In this document: positions 1-7,919 of the stretch, piece by piece | Layout: each line of letters opens with the position of its first letter | Position numbering within the stretch: the first letter of the stretch is position 1 | Source: Trichoplusia ni | Taxonomy: Eukaryota > Arthropoda > Insecta > Lepidoptera > Noctuidae | Assembly: GCF_003590095.1 (NCBI RefSeq) | Contig: NC_039480.1 | Span: 2,147,328-2,211,327, forward strand | DNA: 64,000 bases | Reading direction: 5' to 3' | Made by a program: the position numbers and the translations under genes | The notes under the pieces: generated by a model | Seen by the model: the letters and a program-made list of their open reading frames with translations, nothing else | Told to the model about the DNA's origin: nothing | The model's database searches: none

Positions 1-40
1 CTCGATCAACTTGTGCAGTTATAGCTTAGCCACGAGCTCC
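1..40 (-). repeat. 5S-derived SINE head fragment (family F)
   Basis: Reading the minus strand gives the usual start of the 5S-derived SINE family (GGAGCTCGTGGCTAAGCTAT), followed by the variant AACTGCACAAGTTGATCGA also seen at 12.4 kb. The copy is cut off by the window edge and abuts a family A SINE on its other side. Confidence 0.7.
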
Positions 41-250
41 ACCAATGTCGGTTTCAAGGTGTCGCTAGCTCTGAGGTCCCGAGTTCGATCCCCGGTCGGG
101 TCAATGTAAAAATTCACATTTCTACATTGTCTCGGGTCTGGGTGTTTGTGGTACCTTCGTTGTATCTGAATTCCATAACACAAGTGCTCTAGCAACTTAC
201 TTTGGGTTCAGAACAATGTATGTGATGTTGTCCGCAACAAAATAAATAAC
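41..250 (+). repeat. tRNA-derived SINE, family A (5' truncated)
   Basis: It matches seven other copies in the window over the B-box region (GAGTTCGATCCCCGGTCGGG) and the body through TTCAGAACAATGTATGTGATG, ending GTTGTCCGCA plus an A-rich tail. The A-box part is missing, because the sequence starts inside the tRNA-like head. Confidence 0.85.
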
Positions 251-458
251 ATAAATCCAACTCTCTCTCCAACTGATCCTTCTGTTATTTACATTGTATA
301 TTGTCCTCGCTGGGGGTGGGAGGGGTGGGAGTGGGGTTGTACTAATGGTAGACGTCGGAAGCAATTGCCTGATTGCCCGCTGTACGAGCTATAGCTGTGT
401 GGCCACGAAACCAGCGGGGAACTGGTGAAGCTAATTTTATGTTTAGATAATCTATACT

Positions 459-715
459 TCTATACTAATATATAAAGCTGAAGAGTTTGTTTGTTTGTTT
501 GTTTGAACGCGCTAATCTCAGGAACTACTGGTCCAAATTGAAAAATTATTTTTGTGTTGAATAGACGATTTATCGAGGAAGGCTTTAGGCTATAAACCAT
601 CACGCTGCGACTAATAGGAGCAAAGATACAATGGAAAATGTGAAAAAAGCAGGGCAGGTATAAATCATAACTTATATCTTCTACCCACGGGGACGAAGTG
701 GCGGGCAACAGCTAG
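459..715 (+). mobile_element. Non-autonomous Helitron, family C
   Basis: It starts TCTATACTAATATATAAAGC and ends GGGCAACAGCTAG followed by T, the TC...CTAG form of Helitrons. About fifteen related copies exist in this window. It has no coding capacity. The order of internal blocks (GTTTGTTTG stretch, AACGCGCTAATCTCAGGAAC, ATCACGCTGCGACTAATAGG) is the family pattern. Confidence 0.85.
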
Positions 716-724
716 TTTTATTAA

Positions 725-850
725 TATACCACAATTTGCGCACAACGCCATCTAGTTTCAAAATATGAAAAAGCAGAAAGGTAAAATACTAAGGCCTGGC
801 TGTATGTCCGTCTGTCACCAGGCTGTATCTCACAACGATGATAGCCAGAC
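725..850 (+). repeat. Degenerate repeats: CGCCATCTAGT block and family N fragment
   Basis: Positions 738-760 carry CACAACGCCATCTAGT, a block that recurs at 5.64, 25.0, 37.4 (minus) and 50.2 kb (minus). Positions 785-845 carry the family N pattern (TGTATGTCCGTCTGTCACCAGGCTGTATCTCA). Both are partial and old. Confidence 0.5.
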
Positions 851-1189
851 AGTTGAAATAAAAAGGAAGTATTTTATTTTAATTTTAGTCTAATAGATTT
901 AAGGGTCCAGAGCCCTCGGTGGAGGCCCAGGCAAATTATTTTCCAAACAAAATGAACAATTTTGTAGGCAAAGGTAATAGCGAAAAAAGTATTATATCAA
1001 TGGAAAAGATGTTTACTAGGTTTACAAGTTGAAATTTTAAAGATGTTATTTTTCCGATGTCTCTATTGTAGAGGCTCCCTGCTTGTGGGGGGCCCCGGTT
1101 GCCCTCCCCTAAATCCGGCACTGATAGGAGGTCATACAGATTGCATTCAATCGCCATTTTTTTAATTAATCCGATTGGTTGATACCTTC

Positions 1190-1313
1190 GTGGTTACCAC
1201 AACAAACCCACAGTTATGGGTCGCGGGTTTGGCGATCCACGAATGCTTGTCCTGAGTTTGGATGTCTTGTGCATGTGACTTGAATGTTTGTGAAGGCACT
1301 AAACGATTTTATC
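1190..1313 (+). repeat. tRNA-derived SINE, family B (internally deleted, + half of inverted pair)
   Basis: It contains GTCGCGGGTTTGGCGATCC, CACGAATGCTTGTCCTGAG and GTCTTGTGCATGTGACTTGA, the family B body. The segment normally between the B box and the CACGAATGC block is deleted. It runs straight into an opposite-strand copy. Confidence 0.75.
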
Positions 1314-1492
1314 CTTGTGTCGTGGGAGGTTTCACAAACATACAATTCACATGCCCAAGGACACCCAGACTCAGAACAAGCATTCGTGGACCACACAAAT
1401 GCTTGTCCTACGCGGGTATCGAACCGGCGATACGTTGCGCTCAGTGAGTTTGGCGTGGTGACCTCAACCACTCGGCTATCCGTGCAGTCGTA
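1314..1492 (-). repeat. tRNA-derived SINE, family B (minus half of inverted pair)
   Basis: On the minus strand it reads CGGATAGCCGAGTGGTTGAG (A box), then a B-box region, TAGGACAAGCATTTGTGTG and the conserved body through TTTGTGAAACC. The two copies are tail to tail, so this segment can fold into a long hairpin. Confidence 0.85.
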
Positions 1493-1849
1493 TTTATTTA
1501 GCCGTAGTTATCAATATCTTATATCAGATACAATCTTGTCATAATATATTTAAACTATTCAGTTCCCTCTTATTTCGTGGCCCCACAATAAATTCAATCG
1601 ATACGTCAAAAATAGAGCTGTATTAATAGATAGTGACACCTTGACACTAGCTGTCGGCTTAGTGCCGGATAGCGGCACTAATAGTGTCCGGAGTACCGGC
1701 TTAGTGGCGCAGTACACAAATACAGGTGCATTTTCAGACGAACATGCTTTGAAATAAAAGAGAGATTTTTGAAAAATACATTTTCAAAATTAAACGTTAC
1801 TTTGTGATTTATATCGAACTTCAACCGACTCGTAACCCAACCCCTATTA

Positions 1850-2030
1850 ATACTGAGGTTCCTGAAAAGTATGTATGTCCGTCTGTTACTAGATAGTTTC
1901 TCATGAACCGTGATAGTAGGCAGTAGACATTTTCACACTTATTGCTTATATGGTTACTATCTAATAACAAAGCAGCAACAGAAACACAACATTTATAAAA
2001 ATACAAACTACGAATCAGAATCATGAGACA
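1850..2030 (+). repeat. Degenerate family N repeat
   Basis: It contains GTATGTCCGTCTGTTACTAG, TCTCATGAACCGTGATAG and a downstream segment resembling other copies at 17.6, 30.7, 33.9, 50.9 and 58.7 kb. It has no coding capacity. Confidence 0.5.
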
Positions 2031-2344
2031 CAGTCTAGTGACAGTCAAACATACAGCAGACCTCAATATTACATTTTTAAATATTAGATACATGATCATA
2101 AAATCTAATCTTTTCATCCTCGTTTTCTCGACATTACCTGCAAGTACCTACTTGTATACGCTAAATACAGCCTAGTTCCTGAAAACTCTACTGAAAACAC
2201 ATTTATTTTCTTTTAAAGCCGCCCAAAGAAAACAGGCATGAATGGGGTGAAAAGGCGTTTTGAATGGACCTTGTATGAGTCGTGTGTTGTGTGTGTATGA
2301 GACCATGAATGTATAGCATAGCATTTGTGTGTATGGATAGTGAA

Positions 2345-2691
2345 GAGGAGCTCGTGGCTAAGCTATAACCGCATAAGTGAACCGATCACAGGTTAAGCTA
2401 CGAAGCGGTTGGTCCGTAGATGGGTGACCATCTTTGTCATAACGAGTTCCTCCGTGTTTCGGAAGGTATGTTAAGTTGTGGGTCCCGGCTGTTATTCCTA
2501 CATCTTTGACAGTCGTTACAGGTAGTCAGAAGCTTGAAAAGTCTGACTGCCAGTCTAACCAAGGGGTATCGTGTTGCCCAGGTAACTGGGTTGAGGAGGT
2601 CAGATAGGCAGTTGCTCCTTGTAAAACACTGGTACTTAGCTGAAACCGATTGGACTGGTAACCGACCCCAACATAGTTGGGAAAAGGCCAA
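2345..2691 (+). repeat. 5S rRNA-derived SINE, family F (near full length)
   Basis: The head GATCACAGGTTAAGCTACG...GGTCCGTAGATGGGTGACC matches the internal promoter half of 5S rRNA (GATCACCGAAGTTAAGC...GTACTTAGATGGGTGACC in typical 5S genes, from general knowledge). The tail with AACTGGGTTGAGGAGGTCAG and CAACATAGTTGGGAAAAGGC is shared by all family F copies. Confidence 0.9.
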
Positions 2692-3275
2692 TGAGTGAAA
2701 TAGGTTTGTACGGTGATTTTGAATATAATGTGTGTGTAACTTGAAAACAGTGAAGAAAAAAGGGAATTTTTATATTTTATGTCTAGTTTCGTCTTAGTTT
2801 AGTATGTTTAACTGTTTTGCCATATTTACGTGTTGAAGGAGCCAAAACCACAGTTTATTTAAGATTTTGTCTGTGAAGTATTGGTGAAAGATCGTTTTTA
2901 TGTATTGGTATAACATTGGAAGTAACTAATTCTAAATTTTCCAGCCAAATAGTAGCAAGTAAAAAGAAAACTTAAATCTATAACGAATTAGATAATTAAA
3001 ATGAAAAACACATTAGAAACCGCAGAGCATACCTAGTACCTAACTTCAACACAAACATCTTAACAAAACATTTTAATATCTTCCTCCCCTCGCTTACCTG
3101 CCAATAAAGATTATATTCATTGAATCCAGTATAATACGTTACACTCCCCCATTTATAAGTTGGCACACTCTGTGTAAACATATCAATAGTTTAGGTTTTA
3201 ATTCTTTGAGAACCGGTATTGTTTGCGATTGGCAAGGTACAGGGATCGATTCCCGGTTAATACTAGTCTATATAA

Positions 3276-3508
3276 TATTAATAAATAAATGCGGACAACA
3301 TCACATACATTGTTCTGAACCCAAAGTAAGTTGCTAAAGCACTTGTGTTATGGAATTCAGATACAACGAAGGTACCACAAACACCCAGACCCGAGACAAT
3401 GTAGGAATGTGAATTTTTACATTGACCCGACCGGGGATCGAACTCGGGACCTCAGAGCTAGCGACACCTTGAAACTGGTGCGAACGCCACTCGACCACGG
3501 AGGTCGTC
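3276..3508 (-). repeat. tRNA-derived SINE, family A (full length)
   Basis: The minus strand reads GACGACCTCCGTGGTCGAGTG (A box), a B-box region and the conserved body, ending GATGTTGTCCGCATTTATTT. Its plus-strand left end is the reversed ATTT-type tail. Confidence 0.9.
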
Positions 3509-3645
3509 ATAATGGTTTACTCACGCGTATTTAAAACTTGCCCGACTAGTTTCGGACTCAACCGAAGTTTAAACGAATCGTGAGCGGTTGCCGCATCAGC
3601 TCATTAAGGACTCCGGTTGGGTCTGAAACTAGTCGTTCGATCCAT
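3509..3645. repeat. Foldback-type repeat, family I (rearranged copy)
   Basis: It contains GGTTTACTCACGCGTATTTA, CCCGACTAGTTTCGGAC and, inverted, GGGTCTGAAACTAGTCG. These are the family I blocks also seen at 35.8, 42.6, 47.9 and 51.8 kb. The copy is partial on the left, where a family A SINE abuts it. Confidence 0.6.
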
Positions 3646-3695
3646 AGCCCATGATTACAACTAGTTTTAAGCTTATTATAAGATCTGCAAAAACT

Positions 3696-4036
3696 TCGGC
3701 CTAGCTTTTTTCCAACTATGTTGGGGTCGGCTTCCAGCCGTCTAGATTCAGCTAAGTACCAGTGTTTTACAAGGAGCGACTGCCTATCTGACCTCCTCAA
3801 CCCAGTAACCTGGGCAACACGATACCCCTTGGTTAGACTGGTTGTCAGACTTTCAAGCTTCTGACTACCTGTAACGAATGTCAAAGATGTAGGAATAACA
3901 GCCGCGACCCACAATTTAACGTGCCTACCGAAACACGGAGGAATTCCTTATGACAAAGATGGTCACCCATCTACGGACCAACCGCGTCAAGCATAGCTTA
4001 ACCTGTGATCGTTTCACTTATGCGGTTATAGCTTTG
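3696..4036 (-). repeat. 5S rRNA-derived SINE, family F (near full length)
   Basis: On the minus strand it runs from GCTATAACCGCATAAGTGAAA through the 5S-like GATCACAGGTTAAGC and GTAGATGGGTGACC to CCAACATAGTTGGAAAAAAG. It is intact apart from point differences. Confidence 0.9.
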
Positions 4037-4405
4037 TCGCATTTGTAACACTCATTATGGAGTGCAAATAAATATAATATGAATATAAATAAATTTGTAG
4101 GTGAACCCGCATGACACAGCTAGTATGAGCTCCACCCATTTCACCGCAAACAGTACTTTCTATAAATCAGAATAAAACCTCTTTTTATTGAAATCGAAGC
4201 TTAAACCGATAAAATATCGAGAGATTAAACGGTGCAATATATTATACGCAGCTATCTCTCTCGCACGTATGTATGATTTGGTGTGTGTAAGCAAGATAGA
4301 AATATTTGTGTTGGTATGCGAATTTCAAATTGAATTTAATTTATTTTTATTCGTGTTTAGCGTTATGTATGGGCTCTGTTAGAGCAAGATAAAGTTATAT
4401 TACTG

Positions 4406-4630
4406 CTAGCTTTTCGCCCGCGGCTTTGCCCGCGTCGAGGTCGGTTACATCGCGTTTCCAAGAGAACTCTTCAAAAGTCCGGGATAAAAAACTATCCTAT
4501 GTTCTTTCTCAAGGAGATTGACTCTGTACCAAATTTCATTAAAATCAGTTCAGTGGTTTAGACGTGAAAGCGTAACAGACAAACAGACAGACAGCTGGAG
4601 ATACTTTCGCATTTATAATATTAGTAGGGA
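4406..4630 (-). mobile_element. Non-autonomous Helitron, family D
   Basis: On the minus strand it starts TCCCTACTAATATTATAAATG, carries GAAACGCGATGTAACCGACC near the 3' end and ends CTAG. It abuts an opposite-strand Helitron at its 5' end with only two bases between. Confidence 0.85.
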
Positions 4631-4632
4631 TA

Positions 4633-4773
4633 TCTATACTAATATTATAAAGGGGAAACCTTTGTATTTTTGTATGTTTGTATTGAATAGGCTCAAAAAC
4701 TACTGGACCGAGTTCTCTTGGAAACGCGATATAACCCACCTCGACGCGGGCGAAGCCGCGGCCGAAAAGCTAG
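4633..4773 (+). mobile_element. Short chimeric Helitron (C-like 5' end, D-like 3' end)
   Basis: It begins TCTATACTAATATTATAAAG and ends GCGAAGCCGCGGCCGAAAAGCTAG-like, followed by T. Its 3' ~65 bp matches family D while its start is a different subfamily, so it is internally deleted or chimeric. It lies head to head with the previous element. Confidence 0.75.
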
Positions 4774-5270
4774 TATACATATATTTCATATAGGTACTAT
4801 ATATTTATCAAACGGGACAATATTTTGCGTCGCGCGCGTGACACGTGACCGTTTGTGATTGACGTCACGTCACCGACACACCGCCTGAATAATATACTGG
4901 CGGGAAAGTTGGAATGTGGGGTGACACTAGCCCACTGTTGGGCAAACATTTGTGTAGAGAAGGAACAAGTATTAATGGTCTAGTTTGGGAAAACGTTCTG
5001 TCTAAGTTCTGAATAGTTTTATAAGGTCAATACAATGACTTTTCACTTTTCGTGTTGGCATAATGCTTAAGAGAGTAGGAATGGTTTCAAATTTAATTCA
5101 TCGGCCATTGCAAATAGCAGAACAGGGGCCCTGGAGGCGTGGTTCAGACTTGTGTTCAGAGAGAAGTTATATCTGCATGTTACGAAGTTATATAATTTAG
5201 AGAAATTTAGAGGAGGGAATGATATTGTTGGATAGTTAGAATCATTTTGGTTTAGTACTTATAGATTTTA
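4774..5270. other. No gene seen; CRE/E-box-like palindromes near 4.83-4.88 kb
   Basis: No ORF or repeat family is recognised except a small GC-richer patch at 4828-4890 with GACACGTGAC and TGACGTCACGTCAC, and a possible scrap of LINE 3' end at 4928-4948 (CCCACTGTTGGGCAAAC). Confidence 0.5.
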
Positions 5271-5541
5271 CTAGCTGTTGCCCCCGACTTCGTCCGCGTG
5301 GTTAGAACAAATAAGTTAGGATATTTGAACGGAAGCCCTCGAAGATGAATATACCTGTTTTTTCCACATTTTCCATTGTATCTTCGCTCCTATTAGTCGC
5401 AGCGTGATGGTATATAGCCTAAAACCTTCCTCGATGAAGGGTCTATTCAACACAAAAAAAAATCAATTTGGACCAGTAGTTCCTAAGATTAGCGCGTTCA
5501 AACAAACAAACAAACTCTTCAGCTTTATATATTAGTATAGA
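5271..5541 (-). mobile_element. Non-autonomous Helitron, family C
   Basis: The plus strand starts CTAGCTGTTGCCCCCGACTT and ends ATATATTAGTATAGA, the reverse of TCTATACTAATATAT. All family C internal blocks are present. Confidence 0.85.
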
Positions 5542-5634
5542 TATATAGATTTCTAGTTAAAACTTTAAATAGATGGGTTATATTCATTTAATATTAATTT
5601 ATACTGGAAATAATATAATATTCCACATCTTGCA

Positions 5635-5700
5635 CACAACGCCATCTAGTCTCAAACTAAGCAAAGCTTGTATTATGAGTAGTAGACAACTGATAAACAT
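5635..5700 (+). repeat. CGCCATCTAGT-type repeat block
   Basis: Sequence CACAACGCCATCTAGTCTCA is followed by AGACAACTGATAAACATACT. The same blocks occur in order at 25.0 kb and inverted near 37.1-37.4 kb, where they seem to be the distal part of the family K SINE. Confidence 0.5.
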
Positions 5701-5726
5701 ACTTATAAACATCAACGACTAAATAG

Positions 5727-5960
5727 ATTTTTCCCACGTTTTTATAAACTCACTTTCTTGTTTGTTTGTCGTTCCGGTGATATTTTCTAACTAAATTTTG
5801 AGGCAACTCCCGATAAGCTAGCAGGCTGAAATTTTCAGGGTAGCTTCAAACCCGATTACAATGCAATTTACAACTATAAAAACGGCTGGACCTATATCGA
5901 TAAAATTTTAATGGAGTGACATTTAAAAACATGCGTATTTAGATTTGTTTAATCTATTTT
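5727..5960 (+). repeat. Anonymous ~220 bp repeat, family E
   Basis: It begins TTCCCACGTTTTTATA, contains TTGTTTGTCGTTCCGGTGAT, GATAAGCTAGCAGGCTGAAA and ACCCGATTACAATGCAATTT, and ends near GTATTTAGATTTGTTTAATC. Eight copies occur in the window on both strands. It has no ORF, and its class is unknown. Confidence 0.75.
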
Positions 5961-6206
5961 TACTTTTTATACCCATTCGTTAACCTTGTCGTAAACATTT
6001 CGTGGTATGGGGTCTCGTGGTAGGGGGTCTGACCCAAGAGAGCCAAGTTAGAATTGTCTCATGTTTAACATAAAAGTAATATTTTTTGTTTTCATATTGT
6101 TTTTGTTCAAAAGTTTTCAGTAATGTTGTTCGAGGGTCCATTTTTCAGGAAAATATCGTGAGGTCGTATTGAGGGTGTTTTCAGGTTTTTATAGCATTAT
6201 AGTATA

Positions 6207-6504
6207 CTAGCTGTTGCCCGCGACTTCGCCCGCGCGGGCTTCAGTTTGCAGTACAGCTAATACTATTGTCAATTGGATTTGATATTGACGTGACCGTCGG
6301 TAAAACAGTGCACAGGAACTTTATAACTGATCCGCTAGATGGCGCTGAAACATTTTTTAAATTTTTCGTAAATACTTTTTTTCTTTTTAATAAAAACCAT
6401 CCTATGTTACTTCTAATATATCCAAGAATATGTGTACATAATTTTATGATGGTCGGTAGACAGTTTTTGCGTGAAAGCGTAACAAACTTGCTTTCATATT
6501 TATA
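6207..6504 (-). mobile_element. Non-autonomous Helitron, D/H-type subfamily
   Basis: The plus strand starts CTAGCTGTTGCCCGCGACTT and contains TTTTTGCGTGAAAGCGTAAC near the 5' end of the element. It abuts the 3' end of another Helitron of the same orientation at 6507. The 5' terminus is degraded. Confidence 0.65.
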
Positions 6505-6617
6505 TACTAGCTGTTACCCGCGATGTCGTCCTCGTGGTTAGGAAATAAAATATTTTCTCGTAATTAATGGTAGCCTATGTGTTAATCCAGGGTGTCAGCT
6601 AACTCCATACTAAATGA

Positions 6618-7451
6618 AGAAGTTTAAAGCAGTTTTTGCAATCAGAGATATGCGATGAGTGTCAGAAATGTAGCTCTAAAGTATACCTGCAGGCGCCTAC
6701 CATTGATATAGATCCTGAGAAGATTACCGTCGAAAAACTGTTAATAGATATGAACAAGAAGCTGGAGATTATCTATAATCTAGAGAAAAAACTTGACGAT
6801 CTCACGGATACTGTAGATTTTTATGCCGAACAATACCAGCAAATGCTGGAATTCAAAAAGACTGCAGAAAATAAAATAAAGGCTATAGAACAACGGAATG
6901 TATATCTTGAAAAGTGCAATGCGGCTCTAGAAGAAAGGGTAGTTAGCTTGGAGAAGAAAGAAAAAGAAAAAAGCATAGAAATAGCGTGCCTGGAGAAAAA
7001 TAAAGAAGACGAAAACATACAAGACATAGTCAAGGACGTTGCCGCAAAGTTAAGTTTGAATCCAGAAGATATAGAAAGTGTTGAGAGGATGAGCTCACCA
7101 ACTACACCAAAATCGGGGGTAGATCGACCTCGCCCGGTTGTGGTGAAGCTGCGGTCGAAACAGGCTCGCGACCAGTGGTTGCAAAAACGAAAATATCGCA
7201 TCACGAATGGAGACTTATATGGCAACAACAATAACAACAGAATTTACATAAATGAAGACTTAACTAAGGCCACGAGATTGTTATTTTGGGAGACCAGAAA
7301 CCAATTAAAACACCTATATAAGTACATATGGACACAAAACTCCAACATACTTGTTAAGAAGAGCGAGAACGAAAAGATTATTCGTATTAAATCAGAAAAC
7401 GACATAAAGCAGCTATGCGACAATAACAAAAATGTCCTTGAACATTTCTAG
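6618..7451 (+). CDS. LINE-1 ORF1 protein (N-terminally truncated)
   Basis: The frame is open from 6618 (upstream TGA at 6615) to a TAG at 7449-7451, about 277 codons, with no ATG near the start. The first residues contain CDECQKC, possibly the last cysteines of a PHD-like zinc finger whose beginning was lost with the 5' truncation. Residues about 35-120 are charged, heptad-like and predicted coiled coil (EKKLDDL, LEERVVSLEKKEKEKS). The C-terminal half (VVVKLRSKQARDQWL, RIYINEDLTKATRLLFW, YIWTQNSNILVKK) resembles the FP-protein C-terminal domain known from many insect LINE ORF1 proteins and from a baculovirus protein family. The expected role is RNA binding and formation of the retrotransposition particle. 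The ORF2 frame continues in phase after the TAG. Confidence 0.75.
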   Translation, partial: RSLKQFLQSEICDECQKCSSKVYLQAPTIDIDPEKITVEKLLIDMNKKLEIIYNLEKKLDDLTDTVDFYAEQYQQMLEFKKTAENKIKAIEQRNVYLEKCNAALEERVVSLEKKEKEKSIEIACLEKNKEDENIQDIVKDVAAKLSLNPEDIESVERMSSPTTPKSGVDRPRPVVVKLRSKQARDQWLQKRKYRITNGDLYGNNNNNRIYINEDLTKATRLLFWETRNQLKHLYKYIWTQNSNILVKKSENEKIIRIKSENDIKQLCDNNKNVLEHF

Positions 7452-7487
7452 GAACTTGACGACAACGAAACACTCTGCGCACACTAC

Positions 7488-7919
7488 GTGATTTCCAAAA
7501 TTATAAAATTCGATACTTTAAACTTGGATACAACCGATATTGAATATAATAGATATGATGATATTAATACTTGGTCTAAACAATTCTCAAATAAATATAT
7601 TAACATAATACACCTGAACATAAGATCTATGCGAAAACAATTTAACCAATTGCTTGTCTTATTAAGTCATTGTATAGTCAACAGAACAATAAGTGTCATA
7701 GTTCTTACAGAAGTGAACATAAAAAGTGAAGAAGTTTCATTGTATAAAATTCCGGGATATATAGTATTTCCTAACACCAGGGAGGCAAGAAGAGGAGGTG
7801 GGATACTGGTGTATGTAAGAGAAGACTTGACTTTTACTACAGTAATGCCACAAATAGCACTAAAAGCAACAGAATTGACATATGGAAAACTTACAAATGG
7901 AACAGAACTACACACATAA
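7488..7919 (+). pseudogene. LINE-1 ORF2, N-terminal half of APE endonuclease
   Basis: This frame is in phase with ORF1 and follows its TAG after 12 sense codons. The coordinates begin at a GTG, but no ATG precedes the conserved motif LNIRSM. Visible endonuclease motifs are HLNIRSM (metal-binding Asn), LTEVNI (catalytic Glu) and RRGGGILVYVRE. It ends at a TAA (7917-7919) just before the next endonuclease motif, IYRPP, which is read one base out of phase. Either a single base was lost, or the site is recoded. Together with the following entry it makes one endonuclease domain. Confidence 0.7.

Noticed and set aside
459..708. ORFs reading MPATSSPWVEDISYDLYLPCFFHIF and similar at many loci
   Set aside because: The same peptide recurs wherever a family C Helitron occurs, in whichever strand gives the reverse of the element. 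It is translation of a non-coding repeat.
1214..1471. Overlapping ORFs on both strands in the SINE B pair
   Set aside because: They are by-products of the inverted SINE copies. The peptides mirror each other and contain SINE translations only.
2345..2460. Functional 5S rRNA gene
   Set aside because: The 5S-like part is incomplete, carries SINE-specific flanks and recurs dispersed, not in tandem.
3558..3914. 118-codon open frame on the minus strand
   Set aside because: It lies across family I and the 5S-derived SINE, and equivalent frames appear in other family F copies with different breaks.
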